From the NCBI RefSeq assembly GCF_000429445.1, contig NZ_AUBW01000035.1, forward strand, positions 1-33,636: a stretch of DNA of 33,636 nt, written 5' to 3'. The notes beneath the pieces were generated by a model, which was given only the letters and a program-made list of their open reading frames with translations, made no database searches and was not told the DNA's origin. This DNA is from Algoriphagus terrigena DSM 22685 (GTDB lineage Bacteria; Bacteroidota; Bacteroidia; Cytophagales; Cyclobacteriaceae). The translations under genes were made by a program, and so were the position numbers. Below, piece after piece: positions 7,912 through 16,188 of this stretch (its first letter is position 1; every line of letters begins with the position of its first letter).

Positions 7912-8493
7912 TTACTTATTTTTCAAGCTGTCGACTGCGGCTTCCGCTTGCTTAGCGTGCTCGAGATGCTGTTCGAGTGTCGGCACCTTGCCGGCTGCCC
8001 AGCTTTTCAGCTCCGGGTCGTTTCCTTTGTCAGCCTGCTTTTTGAAAGCATCGATGTCTTCCTGATGATCGTCAACCATAAAGGACATGTACTCGTCATC
8101 AAACTCTTGTCCGGTTTTCTTTGAGAGATCTTCGTAAGACTTCTGGCTTTTTTCGCTTAATGCTGTGGGAAGCGTAATATTCTTTCGCGCAGCCAAATCT
8201 TTCAGTTCCTGATTGGCCATCCCGTGATCCTTGACCATCATGTCAGCGAACGTCTTCACTTGTTCGGAAGAGGCATTGGTCAGGGCCAATTTGCCCAGCT
8301 CCACCTCCAGCATCCCGCCGTCTGCGGCGGTCACGGCAAACTCGGTGTCATTCTTCAACCCGGTGTCATCAAACTTCTCGTCGTTAGCTTCTTCTGCAAC
8401 TTCCTTGCTGTCGTTATTTTGCGGCGAACAGGAGGCGAAAAACATTGCGCTAGACAGAAGCAATACAATGGGACTAAATTTTAGATTTTTCAT
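7912..8493 (-). CDS. DUF4142 family lipoprotein
   Basis: A 193-residue protein with a lipoprotein signal (FFASC, Cys22) and an acidic linker to about residue 45, followed by a four-helix DUF4142 domain. Recognisable parts are FAVTAADGGMLEVELGKLAL, the central VKTFADMMVKDHGMANQEL and the late YMSFMVDDHQEDIDAFKKQA with LEQHLEHAK. The conserved His residues (DHGMAN, DHQED, EQHLEHA) sit in ferritin-like positions, but metal binding by the family is unproven. DUF4142 proteins are common in Bacteroidota and Proteobacteria stress loci. The gene is monocistronic and has a -24/-12-like motif 27 nt upstream. Confidence 0.92.
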   Translation of the reverse strand: MKNLKFSPIVLLLSSAMFFASCSPQNNDSKEVAEEANDEKFDDTGLKNDTEFAVTAADGGMLEVELGKLALTNASSEQVKTFADMMVKDHGMANQELKDLAARKNITLPTALSEKSQKSYEDLSKKTGQEFDDEYMSFMVDDHQEDIDAFKKQADKGNDPELKSWAAGKVPTLEQHLEHAKQAEAAVDSLKNK

Positions 8494-8520
8494 AACAATA
8501 GAGTTTAGATTCTTCTCAAC

Positions 8521-8539
8521 ATCCTAAATATGCGTGCCA
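8521..8539 (-). promoter_or_regulatory. Possible sigma54-like promoter of the DUF4142 gene
   Basis: Read leftward: TGGCACGCATATTTAGGAT. The -24 box TGGCACG is perfect, but the downstream part is TTTAGGAT rather than TTGCW and, aligned by TTAGGAT, the spacing is 2 nt longer than upstream of the DUF892 gene. It ends 27 nt before the ATG, like the other motifs of this kind here. Confidence 0.3.
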
Positions 8540-9368
8540 AATTTCCCCTGCAAGCAGGCCGAAAGGAGCGCGACACCCCGTAATAGCGCTTCTAGGGCGT
8601 CTTTTTACAAGACAAAAGCAGGATACGTCGCTACAGATCATGGTTATGATCCAAGAAATCCCAAAGCTGACGTTTAGTGAAATTGAGGAAGATTTTTAGC
8701 AGATGTGTATCAATCTCCACAATGCAGAAGCGTTTCGTTCTGGCCTTGACATGAACCTACGCAAGACTTATCCGTCAGCTTGGATCTTCAACAGCCTTCG
8801 AGGATCCGCTGCACAGCACCGTCGTCCCAGGAAAGAAGCCGGGTGTTTTTTTCTGTCACATTTGGGAGTATTTCGTGCCACTATGTGGTGTGCCGAGTGA
8901 TCCGCTGTGAGCCAGGCGGTGGGATCACAGGTCGTAAATCATCAAACTGCGCTCAGAATTTTTAGAATAATATTATAATTCCTACGAAATATTCTATCTA
9001 AGACATCATCACTCCTCGGAAAATCAAAATAATGTTTTAGCAATCCAGTTTTTAGACCAATTAACTTCCAAGACCGCTGGAAGCGAAGCGTCTGATTTGG
9101 ACAGGGTATTGCCTTATATAATCCTGAAAACATTGATTTCTGTGCCAAGCCAAGGATCAGAGATCCCAAAGACGATGATGCCTCCAACGACCGACATTTA
9201 GCAGACTAAGGCTTATCCCTATTGTAACGAGCTGATGATAGGAAATAAGTCTACTGAGTTCCTAATAATTGGACCGATTGCAGAAGTCGCGAGGAGGCGC
9301 CATTGTCTACTTATCAAGTAACTGATTTTCAATACACCAAAGAGATTTACCACTTAAACAACTACCCA
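8540..9368. other. Long intergenic region, no supported gene
   Basis: About 830 bp between divergent DUF4142 and PRC-barrel genes. Short frames exist on both strands (for instance a leftward one at 8942-9187 and a 19-codon rightward one at 8643-8702), but none resembles a known protein. The stretch 8940-9010 is notably AT-rich. The sequence is much longer than promoters need and may be a relic or a dispersed repeat whose other copies are outside this window. Confidence 0.4.
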
Positions 9369-9890
9369 ATGAATACGCAAAACCATTCCCAAATCAGCTG
9401 TTCCACGGCATTCTCCTGCACTGTGAGAACCCAACGCGATGAATCGGTCGGATCCATCAAAGAATTTATGATCAATACCCGGACCGGAGAAGTAGACTAC
9501 GTCGTCCTAAAAGTGGACGAAGGATTTCTCAACTTGGGATCTAAGCTTCTGGCGCTGCCATTCGAGGCATTTGACTTCGATCGGGAGGAAGATGGAGTCA
9601 TTGTGGTCATGGAATCGAAGGAGACCTTGGAAAATGCCCCCGGGTTTGACCAAGAAGATTGGCCAAGTGGACCACAGACGGACTTTCTTCATACCACGCG
9701 CACGTATTACAGTGAGGAAGACCGCAGTCTCTATGGTCGGTATGATCAGGAAAACAGGTCTTATTTCGGGGACGACAGCAGTTTCGCCCTGGACTCAGAT
9801 CCTGACCGGGCTTACAGAGATGAGTACGCCGAGGGCGAAGGGCGGGATAGACGGTCCGATAGGCGAAGTGGCATAGATCCGCAGCTCTGA
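9369..9890 (+). CDS. PRC-barrel domain protein
   Basis: A 173-residue protein when read from the ATG at 9369. The frame stays open upstream only through a TTG at 9303, and those 22 residues are not part of the domain. Residues ~10-85 form a PRC-barrel: VRTQRDESVGSIKEFMINTR, GEVDYVVLKVDEGFLNLGSK and LALPFEAFDFDREEDGVIVV. The remaining ~85 residues are a Tyr-, Asp- and Arg-rich hydrophilic tail (TYYSEEDRSLYGRYDQENRS and on) that is probably disordered. PRC-barrel proteins of this type are often found with CsbD, DUF892 and similar stress genes; the ligand is unknown. An intrinsic terminator follows 28 nt after the stop. Confidence 0.85.
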   Translation: MNTQNHSQISCSTAFSCTVRTQRDESVGSIKEFMINTRTGEVDYVVLKVDEGFLNLGSKLLALPFEAFDFDREEDGVIVVMESKETLENAPGFDQEDWPSGPQTDFLHTTRTYYSEEDRSLYGRYDQENRSYFGDDSSFALDSDPDRAYRDEYAEGEGRDRRSDRRSGIDPQL

Positions 9891-9918
9891 TTTTTCTGTC
9901 TTAATTGTTAATTTGATT

Positions 9919-9946
9919 GGCTAACCCTTGACGGGTCAGCCTTTTT
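9919..9946 (+). terminator. Intrinsic terminator of the PRC-barrel gene
   Basis: Arms GGCTAACCC (9919-9927) and GGGTCAGCC (9933-9941) pair with one A-C mismatch around a 5-nt loop. Five T residues follow directly. Confidence 0.8.
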
Positions 9947-10169
9947 CTGCCTTTTGGGTGGCGGCTACCATCACCTGGCAGCACCCAGAAACATCACAGG
10001 CCAATGAGCCAGTTCCTATCACCGGGAGTATCAATCATGTGAAAGTCACAGCTCCCAAACCCTATTTTCAAAGCCAAACCTAATCAATTCACTCCCAAAA
10101 GATAAAACTTGGATATGGTGCGCTCAGATAATTAACTTAGAATATAAGTTCCAAAAAACCTCTCTACCC

Positions 10170-10253
10170 GTGGGAATAGAAGTCGCGTTATTTGTATTGG
10201 TTGGAATTGCAGTCCTTGCAATCGGACTATTGTTCTCAACAAAGAAGAAGTAG
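10170..10253 (+). CDS. Candidate 27-residue membrane micropeptide
   Basis: From a GTG at 10170 the frame reads M(V)GIEVALFVLVGIAVLAIG then LLFSTKKK and stops. That is one clean transmembrane helix followed by a positively charged cytoplasmic tail, the classic form of a bacterial small membrane protein. There is no in-frame ATG upstream and no strong ribosome binding site, so the start is uncertain and the peptide could be a chance frame. It lies in the 457-bp space between the PRC-barrel gene and the convergent sensor kinase. Nothing else is seen in that space. Confidence 0.4.
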   Translation: MGIEVALFVLVGIAVLAIGLLFSTKKK

Positions 10254-10347
10254 ATGACCCGACTACTTCACCAGTGACCGGCGCAGTCTTATGACTGACT
10301 GATAGGATTCTCCTCATGCGTCTCAACTAGCTGATTTGGCGCATATG

Positions 10348-12528
10348 TCAAGATCTATACACCGTCCCGGTAGGGATGATAAAGGTGAACTTGGAACCGT
10401 CACCCGGAACACCGTGGGCGAAGATGATCCCCCCATGGTTCTCGATTACTTTTCTGCATATCGCCAAGCCGATTCCTGAGCCTTCAAAGTCATTCTTGTC
10501 GTGCAGCCTGTTAAAGATGATGAAGATGCTCTCCGAATGGATCGGGTCAAATCCGATCCCATTGTCCTCCACCGAAATCTTCAATAAATCCATGTCATCC
10601 TCTACAGAAGGAAACAGCGATCTTTCGTACTTCGTCAGCTCTTCCGTGTAGATCCGGATCACGGTCTTATGGCCTTGCTTGCCAAACTTCAATGCATTCT
10701 CGATCAGATTGGTAAAGAGCTGCTGCATCTGGGTCGGAATGACGGAGGCTGCCGGGAGCGGAGAGACCTCTATCTCGGCGCCTTTTTCCTCGATCAGCGT
10801 GCTCAGCTCTTCCAAGACTGAGTCCAAAACCGCCTGCAGGCTGTAGGGCTCAAATTTCCTGGCTTCGTTGGACACTCTGGAAAACCTCAGCAAGTCCAGG
10901 ATGAGAAGCTGCATGCGGTTGGCTGAGCGGCTGATTCTACTGAGATAGTCCCCGGCCTTCTCCGAGATACTTAGGTCAGGGATCGTCTTCAGCATGGAGA
11001 TCAGAGTCTGTATCTTCCTGATCGGCTCCTGGAGGTCATGACTCGCTATATGATTGAAGGATTTCAGCTCTGCATTGCTTCTGAACAGTTCAATGTTTTT
11101 GTGCTCGAGATCTCTGTTGACGGCGGCCTCCATCGAGATGTCCTTGAAGGTAACCAGAAGGATTTGGGCACTGTCATCTGTGAAGAATTCCCTACTTACG
11201 CTGAAGTATTTTATCTCTTCGTCAGCGTCACGTATCCTGATCGTCACCTTTTGCCAGTCTTCTACGGATAAGTCCGGATCGGTCCAGGAGTAGGCGAGCG
11301 GCTTATCCTCTTCGAGCACATAAGAGAGCAGAACCTCTCTGGAGGGCACCGTAACATCGGGAGTGGATCCCAAAAGACGAAACAAATTATCCGAAAACAT
11401 CTCCTCATTGGAATCGACAATACGGGTGTAGTAGCCGATGGCCGCGGCCGATTCCATGTGCGTGAACAAGCGGTTTTGGAGCGTGAGGTTGACGTTGAGT
11501 TGTCTGAGCATCTCCCGGGAAGCGATCTCCGACGTAATATCCTTGGTCACAAAGACCGCAGTCCTGCCCTGCTTGTCATTTCGGACAAATCCCAGTGAAA
11601 GTACGTTTCTGACTTCGCCCTCCGGCAAGACGATCCTTGTCACAGTCTCCACGGGAGGGGTGCTCGGCGTCAGGGATTTCAACCTCTCCAGCACTTGCCC
11701 GCGGTCAGCAGGGTCTACCCGCTTGAGGATCTTTCTGAAAGAGGGCGACGCTTCCATGGGCTGATATCCCAAGATGCGGGACAGATTAGAAGAAAAAATG
11801 AGCTTTTTGTTGTTGAAATTATAATACCCGTGTCCCGCGCCGGTCATTTTCTCTATGTATTCAAAGATGTCGGTGTTGACGCGGTTTTGTAGAATTGCGT
11901 CATCACATTGGAGAAATTCCTTCATCACTACCCTTCTATAGATGATGTGAAAGCACCCCAATAGGATCAATAGAACAATGGAGGCGATGAGGGTAATATC
12001 CTGTAGACTTCTTGAATAAACCAGTCGGGCCGCAAGCGCTTCCTCTTCCTCCATAGCCCATTGCGACACAAAGGACATGACAGCAAGATCCGCCAATAAC
12101 GAAACCGTCGCCTCCGATCCCTCTTCGGTAACAGCGTCATGTCTTTCGGACATGAACTGCCAGTATCGGTCCAGATAGACATCGGTTTGATTTCGAAGGC
12201 TGTCAAAATGAGGGTCATTGACCAGGGAGCCACCCTTGAAAGAAGCCAGTTGTGAAACTTGAAACTGAAGGGCTATGGCCGCATCCAAATATGCCTCTAC
12301 AGCCTCGGAATAGGGTTGTTCATCCGGATCATCGGCCAGGATCTCCAGTTTTTGGAATTCCCCAAGCACCTTGGTCAGGTGATTGATGAGCCGGTGAGAG
12401 CTGGCTGCCTGCAGTCTCTCACCCTGCACGGATCTATAGTGTACTATACAAAGCACAAGGACGGTCACAACTATACCGATCGTCGTCAGAAGTGATCCAT
12501 AGTATAATTTTTTTGAACGTTTTAACAT
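10348..12528 (-). CDS. Membrane-bound PAS sensor histidine kinase
   Basis: A 726-residue sensor kinase. TM1 is at about residues 11-31 and TM2 at 178-197, with a ~145-residue, mainly helical periplasmic domain between them that resembles CHASE3-type four-helix sensors. Two PAS-like domains follow (about 225-335 and 350-470), then a short coiled coil. The HisKA domain has NHIASHDLQEPIRK with phospho-accepting His497. The ATPase domain has the N box TNLIENALKF (Asn611), the G1 box DNGIGFDP, the F box IFIIFNRLH and the G2 box GSGIGLAICRK. All catalytic motifs are present. The signal is unknown. The gene is divergent from the sigma54-type response regulator at 13042, the most likely partner. Confidence 0.92.
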   Translation of the reverse strand: MLKRSKKLYYGSLLTTIGIVVTVLVLCIVHYRSVQGERLQAASSHRLINHLTKVLGEFQKLEILADDPDEQPYSEAVEAYLDAAIALQFQVSQLASFKGGSLVNDPHFDSLRNQTDVYLDRYWQFMSERHDAVTEEGSEATVSLLADLAVMSFVSQWAMEEEEALAARLVYSRSLQDITLIASIVLLILLGCFHIIYRRVVMKEFLQCDDAILQNRVNTDIFEYIEKMTGAGHGYYNFNNKKLIFSSNLSRILGYQPMEASPSFRKILKRVDPADRGQVLERLKSLTPSTPPVETVTRIVLPEGEVRNVLSLGFVRNDKQGRTAVFVTKDITSEIASREMLRQLNVNLTLQNRLFTHMESAAAIGYYTRIVDSNEEMFSDNLFRLLGSTPDVTVPSREVLLSYVLEEDKPLAYSWTDPDLSVEDWQKVTIRIRDADEEIKYFSVSREFFTDDSAQILLVTFKDISMEAAVNRDLEHKNIELFRSNAELKSFNHIASHDLQEPIRKIQTLISMLKTIPDLSISEKAGDYLSRISRSANRMQLLILDLLRFSRVSNEARKFEPYSLQAVLDSVLEELSTLIEEKGAEIEVSPLPAASVIPTQMQQLFTNLIENALKFGKQGHKTVIRIYTEELTKYERSLFPSVEDDMDLLKISVEDNGIGFDPIHSESIFIIFNRLHDKNDFEGSGIGLAICRKVIENHGGIIFAHGVPGDGSKFTFIIPTGTVYRS

Positions 12529-12633
12529 GGAAAGCTAATAATAGAGGTGACATGATCGATATCCCGAAATTGGCTAGATATTCAATTTCATGTGTTTATC
12601 ATTTGTTCTTTATCGGCCACATAGCCTGTCCCG

Positions 12634-12686
12634 TCCGCCGCGGCGGATGGGGAGAATCTCGCACAGCACCCCGATACGTATCGGGG
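12634..12686. repeat. Cluster of perfect palindromes between the kinase and regulator genes
   Basis: Within 53 bp there are two perfect palindromes: TCCGCCGCGGCGGA (12634-12647) and CCCCGATACGTATCGGGG (12669-12686). A weaker one, CCCAATATGGG, follows at once. They lie in the 513-bp space between the divergent sensor kinase and response regulator. They could be operators or remnants of an extragenic palindromic repeat; the rest of this space (12529-13041) shows nothing else. Confidence 0.6.
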
Positions 12687-13041
12687 CATCCCAATATGGG
12701 TCGCCGGAGACATGCTCGATTTCGTCTGACCCACAGTTTTATACTTCCGGTGCAATAATAATGCGATGATTGTGGCCAAAAGCAGAATTGAATGTCTAAA
12801 CCACACTGCCAGCGCCCTTGTTTGCTTCGATACTGGAATTATGTAACGATCCGTGCAATTCGTGTAACAGTCCAGGGCGAGTAAATCGATAGATTTAAAC
12901 CGGAACATGAATTAGACTTCCGATTACGAGCTGATCCACCGCGGCGGAAGCAAACGTTTCGCTGCATTTAAAGCTCACAGTACAGATCCTACTACCTAAT
13001 CCGGCTTTAAAAAACTAGCCCATCAAACAACCACTTTCACC

Positions 13042-14439
13042 ATGAAACATATCCTTGTAATAGATAACCAAATCTCAACCTGCGAACTGCTGTCCAAGTT
13101 TCTGAAGAAGAACGACTACGAAGTAGCCACCACCACCAGAGGCAAGACCGCGCTGGAGATGGTCCAACAGCGCCCGTTTGATCTGATCCTTGCTGACTTC
13201 CACCTTCCTGATATCCCTGCAAGCAAACTCTTTGACGAGATCCGAAAGTCGGACCCTGTGGCAAGGATCATCCTGATGGGAAAAGAAGTCAACCTGAAAA
13301 ATGCCGTAGACATGCTACGCAAAGGGGTACGGAATTTCATCTCAAAGCCCTTAAACCCTGACGAGCTTCTGGAGGCTATACAGGAAGCTGAAAAAAACAC
13401 CAGCACGGCCCAGACTCGGGAGGAGGAGGCGGAAAGTATGCCTACGGTCAATGCGGCTCCTACTCCTGAACTGGTGTCCGGCAAAAGCAAGAAGGCCCGG
13501 GCGATCCTGGACCACGTGAAGCGGGTGGGACCGACGAATTTCTCTGTGATTATACAGGGCGAGACCGGCACGGGCAAAGAATCCCTGGCCCGGTTGATCC
13601 ATCAAGCCAGCCCAAGAAGAGACGGGCCGTTTGTTGCGGTGGACTGTGGCTGTCTCTCCCGTGAGTTGGCAAGCAGTGAACTGTTTGGCCACGAGAAAGG
13701 CGCATTTACGGGCGCGGTGTTTCAGAAGACCGGATTTTTTGAACAGGCAAACGGCGGAACCATCTTCCTCGACGAGATTGCAAATCTCCCGATGGATGTG
13801 CAGATCGCCCTTTTGCGGGTGCTGCAGGAGAAAGTGATCCGAAAAGTCGGGGGAATTAAGGAGATCGCTATCGATGTCCGGCTCATCTCTGCTACCAATG
13901 AAAACCTTCTGGCAAAGTCAGAGTCCTCCGGTTTTCGGGAAGATTTGTATTTCAGACTCTGTGAATACCTGCTGGAAATTCCGTCGCTCCGCGAACGGCC
14001 CGAGGATATCCCACTGTTCATCGATTTCTTTTTGGTACAGACGAGTAAGGAATTGGGGAAACCTCAGTCCACTCTATCCGATGAAGTTCTTGGCTATCTT
14101 CAGGAATACAACTGGCCGGGAAATATCCGGGAACTGCGAAACGTCATCCGGAGATCTTCCCTCTTCGCCGGCCCGGACCACGTCATCCAAAAGAGCTCTC
14201 TCCCGACGAGGATCACGGACTTCAAAGACCATGGTGCCGCAAACCTCGCAAACAGCGGCGAACCCGTCCTGACAGAAAAGCGGGGAGACTTGAAGTTTAC
14301 TGCATTGAAAGCCGAATCCCGGAGGATCATGGAAGTGCTGGAAAAAGTCCGGTACAACAAGACCAAGGCAGCGGAGCTATTGAATATTCACCGAAAAACT
14401 CTCTATGTCAAACTGAAGCTGCTCAACATCCCGTGTTGA
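13042..14439 (+). CDS. Sigma54-dependent response regulator (NtrC family)
   Basis: A 465-residue regulator with three domains. Residues 1-118 form a receiver with phospho-acceptor Asp52 (LADFHLPD) and Lys102 (SKPLNPDEL). Residues ~143-378 form the AAA+ sigma54 activator domain with Walker A GETGTGKE (173-180), GAFTGA (220-225), Walker B TIFLDE and the arginine-rich FREDLYFRL. Residues ~425-463 form a Fis-type helix-turn-helix. GAFTGA is intact, so it should activate sigma54-RNA polymerase. The receiver is odd: the acidic pair that binds Mg is Asp8-Asn9, and the usual Thr/Ser before Gly80 is Met79. It may be poorly phosphorylated or signal differently. The kinase encoded divergently is the likely partner, and the -24/-12-like motifs at neighbouring stress genes are possible targets. 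Confidence 0.93.
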   Translation: MKHILVIDNQISTCELLSKFLKKNDYEVATTTRGKTALEMVQQRPFDLILADFHLPDIPASKLFDEIRKSDPVARIILMGKEVNLKNAVDMLRKGVRNFISKPLNPDELLEAIQEAEKNTSTAQTREEEAESMPTVNAAPTPELVSGKSKKARAILDHVKRVGPTNFSVIIQGETGTGKESLARLIHQASPRRDGPFVAVDCGCLSRELASSELFGHEKGAFTGAVFQKTGFFEQANGGTIFLDEIANLPMDVQIALLRVLQEKVIRKVGGIKEIAIDVRLISATNENLLAKSESSGFREDLYFRLCEYLLEIPSLRERPEDIPLFIDFFLVQTSKELGKPQSTLSDEVLGYLQEYNWPGNIRELRNVIRRSSLFAGPDHVIQKSSLPTRITDFKDHGAANLANSGEPVLTEKRGDLKFTALKAESRRIMEVLEKVRYNKTKAAELLNIHRKTLYVKLKLLNIPC

Positions 14440-14489
14440 GTCAGTTTCAGTGTGCCGGCGCGGCCTGAGCTGCGTGCGGATGGGTAGGT

Positions 14490-14520
14490 AAAAAAAAAGA
14501 GGCGGAAGTGATTCCGCCTC
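14490..14520 (-). terminator. Intrinsic terminator overlapping the stop codon of the acidic protein gene
   Basis: Arms GAGGCGGA (14499-14506) and TCCGCCTC (14513-14520) enclose 6 nt. Read leftward nine T residues follow (A-run 14490-14498). The first two hairpin bases are the last two of the TGA stop codon (14519-14521) of the leftward gene. It may also serve the convergent regulator gene. Confidence 0.9.
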
Positions 14521-14866
14521 ATTTACGTCGTGGATCTTCAGGCCACTCTTCTTCCTTTTCGGGAGGAAAATCTTCCTCCCTACCTGGCAGATAGGGCTTT
14601 GGGATTTCCCTAAGAGGATCTTCCAGAGGTCTTTCTTCTTCATCCGGAAGATACTCTTCCTCCTCAGGCAGATCCGGGTTCGGAAGGATTTCCGGCTCCC
14701 CTGGATCGGGGATCACTTCTCCCGGGGGAAACAAAGATTCTCTTTGAGTCTCTGTTCGGTCTCCCCCAACCACATCTCCCTGGTCAGGATAAGTTGATTG
14801 GTTGGAGAGGTGATGTAAGTTTAAGGACCGGATGGTGATTGTCGTATTATCGTAGTAGACTATCAT
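14519..14866 (-). CDS. Hypothetical acidic Pro/Glu-rich protein
   Basis: A 115-residue protein. The first ~30 residues (MIVYYDNTTITIRSLNLHHL and on) look structured. The remainder is strongly acidic and Pro-rich, with repeated PDLPEEEEYLPDEEERP-like runs, and is surely disordered. Evidence that it is real: the stop codon lies exactly at a strong terminator and the composition is unlike a chance frame. Against: no recognisable family and no clear ribosome binding site. It lies between the sigma54 regulator and a small membrane protein gene; both leftward genes may be co-transcribed over a 52-nt gap. Confidence 0.6.
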   Translation of the reverse strand: MIVYYDNTTITIRSLNLHHLSNQSTYPDQGDVVGGDRTETQRESLFPPGEVIPDPGEPEILPNPDLPEEEEYLPDEEERPLEDPLREIPKPYLPGREEDFPPEKEEEWPEDPRRK

Positions 14867-14918
14867 AAGGATGTATCTTTAGAGTGCGAGAAAGAAATAC
14901 CAGAAGGACTCCTACAGC

Positions 14919-15161
14919 CTACTGGCTGTCTTTATCGGATCCTTCTGTCTTTACTATCTTGTTATATATTCCAAACAGTAACAGCGGAGCCGCCCATTGG
15001 CCTATAAACAAAGCCAGGTGATCTTGCTTGCAGGCCTTCAGGCACAATGAAACTCCCATGGCGGAGATTGAAGTCCAGAGAAATACATCAGATGGAATCC
15101 TGGCCGTTTCTGATTCGATTGCCTTGGCCACTTGGCCTTCTTTTCTTTGTTCGGTGTCCAT
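14919..15161 (-). CDS. Small two-helix membrane protein conserved in Bacteroidota
   Basis: An 80-residue protein. A charged N-terminal half (MDTEQRKEGQVAKAIESETA) leads into IPSDVFLWTSISAMGVSLCL and then HLALFIGQWAAPLLLFGIYN, two membrane segments, ending in a charged tail. The pattern ARIPSDxFLW plus HLALFxGQWAPxLLLFGLYNK is one I recognise as a widespread unnamed family in Bacteroidota stress loci; no function is known. It may be co-transcribed with the acidic protein gene downstream. Confidence 0.8.
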   Translation of the reverse strand: MDTEQRKEGQVAKAIESETARIPSDVFLWTSISAMGVSLCLKACKQDHLALFIGQWAAPLLLFGIYNKIVKTEGSDKDSQ

Positions 15162-15503
15162 AATGTGGTTTGTTAAATGGTTAGCTAGTGATTGTCGATT
15201 TATTTAATTCCAAAATCTGTTCCGCCAGGGCCTTAACCTAAAACAATACTATAAAACTGTCGGGGGGCGCCTGAGCAGCATAAACTAGCTAGTAGACAGT
15301 TCTTTCGGTTATATATTTTCACCGCCTGTTGTGAACTGCTATTCACATACTGTTACATTTCAGACACATCGGTTAGACGACTTATGATGTCCTTTTTAGA
15401 AGGTATTTTTCTGTCATGTTATCTGGCTTTCGGCTATCCTAGCGGAGACTTTTTCACTGTGACAAACAGGAATCATCAGATTATGGTCACTAAGTGAACA
15501 ATT
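15162..15503. other. Intergenic region, nothing seen
   Basis: This 342-bp AT-rich spacer lies between the start of the small membrane protein gene and the terminator of the DUF892 gene. No gene, repeat or clear promoter was found. Confidence 0.4.
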
Positions 15504-15534
15504 AAAAAAAGGGCGGAAAACTTCCCGCCCTTTT
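15504..15534 (-). terminator. Intrinsic terminator of the DUF892 gene
   Basis: Arms AAAAGGGCGG (15507-15516) and CCGCCCTTTT (15525-15534) pair over 10 bp around an 8-nt loop. Read leftward the T-run is seven bases (15504-15510). It begins 33 nt past the stop codon. Confidence 0.9.
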
Positions 15535-15567
15535 CAAGAAAATTAAACCTGCTTATGTGTCCTATCG

Positions 15568-16122
15568 CTATTCTTGAGCAGCCTGCTCATTGATCTCCGA
15601 CTCCGCCAGTTGAGTCAACAGCTCATCTGCTTTCTTCTCCTCTTCCAGTGTTTTGGAAAGTAGCTTTGCGGCATCGTTGTGTTCCATCTTCATGGCGAGT
15701 GCGACGAGCGAACCGTAGGAAGCAATCTCATAATGCTCGATCTTCTGACTGGCTATGATCACTCCGGCGTCCCGCACCATGGTATCAGATTCTGTATCCT
15801 CCACCACGCTGGTACCCTCTGCTATAAGGCCTTCCATTGCCTCGCATTTCTTGGCTTGGGCCTTCTCGCCCAACAGCTCGAAGACTTCTTCCAATCTGTT
15901 CACGTGTTCTTTTGTTTCTTCCAGATGTGAGCCGATTGCCTCTGCCAGACCGGTGGAGGTAGCCGCACGTTTCATCTTTGGAAGTGCTTTGACCAGATTT
16001 TTTTCCGCCCAGTAGATGTCCTGGAGTTCCTGGATAAACAGCTGGTGGAATTTTGAATTCTTCATCTCCTGAGAAGGACCTTTTTTAGATGAAGAGGTTG
16101 TTTTGGATGATGTAGTAGCCAT
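15568..16122 (-). CDS. DUF892 (YciE/YciF-like) ferritin-like stress protein
   Basis: A 184-residue protein from the ATG at 16120-16122; an earlier in-frame start at 16167 adds 15 residues that do not belong to the family. After a Ser/Lys-rich tail of ~20 residues comes the helical DUF892 domain: FIQELQDIYWAEKNLVKALPKM, SHLEETKEHVNRLEEVFELL, IIASQKIEHYEIASYGSLVA and LLSKTLEEEKKADELLTQLA. The Glu and His residues of the ferritin-like di-metal site (ExxH pairs in ELQDIYWAEK, EETKEHV, EHYEIASY) are present. YciE/YciF proteins are induced under osmotic and general stress. The gene has its own terminator and a motif resembling the other -24/-12-like sites 49 nt upstream. Confidence 0.93.
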   Translation of the reverse strand: MATTSSKTTSSSKKGPSQEMKNSKFHQLFIQELQDIYWAEKNLVKALPKMKRAATSTGLAEAIGSHLEETKEHVNRLEEVFELLGEKAQAKKCEAMEGLIAEGTSVVEDTESDTMVRDAGVIIASQKIEHYEIASYGSLVALAMKMEHNDAAKLLSKTLEEEKKADELLTQLAESEINEQAAQE

Positions 16123-16171
16123 AATACTAGTGGTTTGATTAAGTGTTACAAGTGTGTTGCAGTACACCTAT

Positions 16172-16188
16172 ATCCTAAGATCCTGCCA
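16172..16188 (-). promoter_or_regulatory. Possible sigma54-like promoter of the DUF892 gene
   Basis: Read leftward: TGGCAGGATCTTAGGAT. TGGCA and TAGGAT stand at the same spacing as TGGCA and TTGGCT upstream of csbD, but with A for T in the second box. The distance to the ATG (49 nt) is longer than in the other cases. Confidence 0.25.

Noticed and set aside
8942..9187. Leftward 81-codon frame in the DUF4142/PRC-barrel space
   Set aside because: No family resemblance, no start signal, and the space looks like noncoding or repeat DNA.
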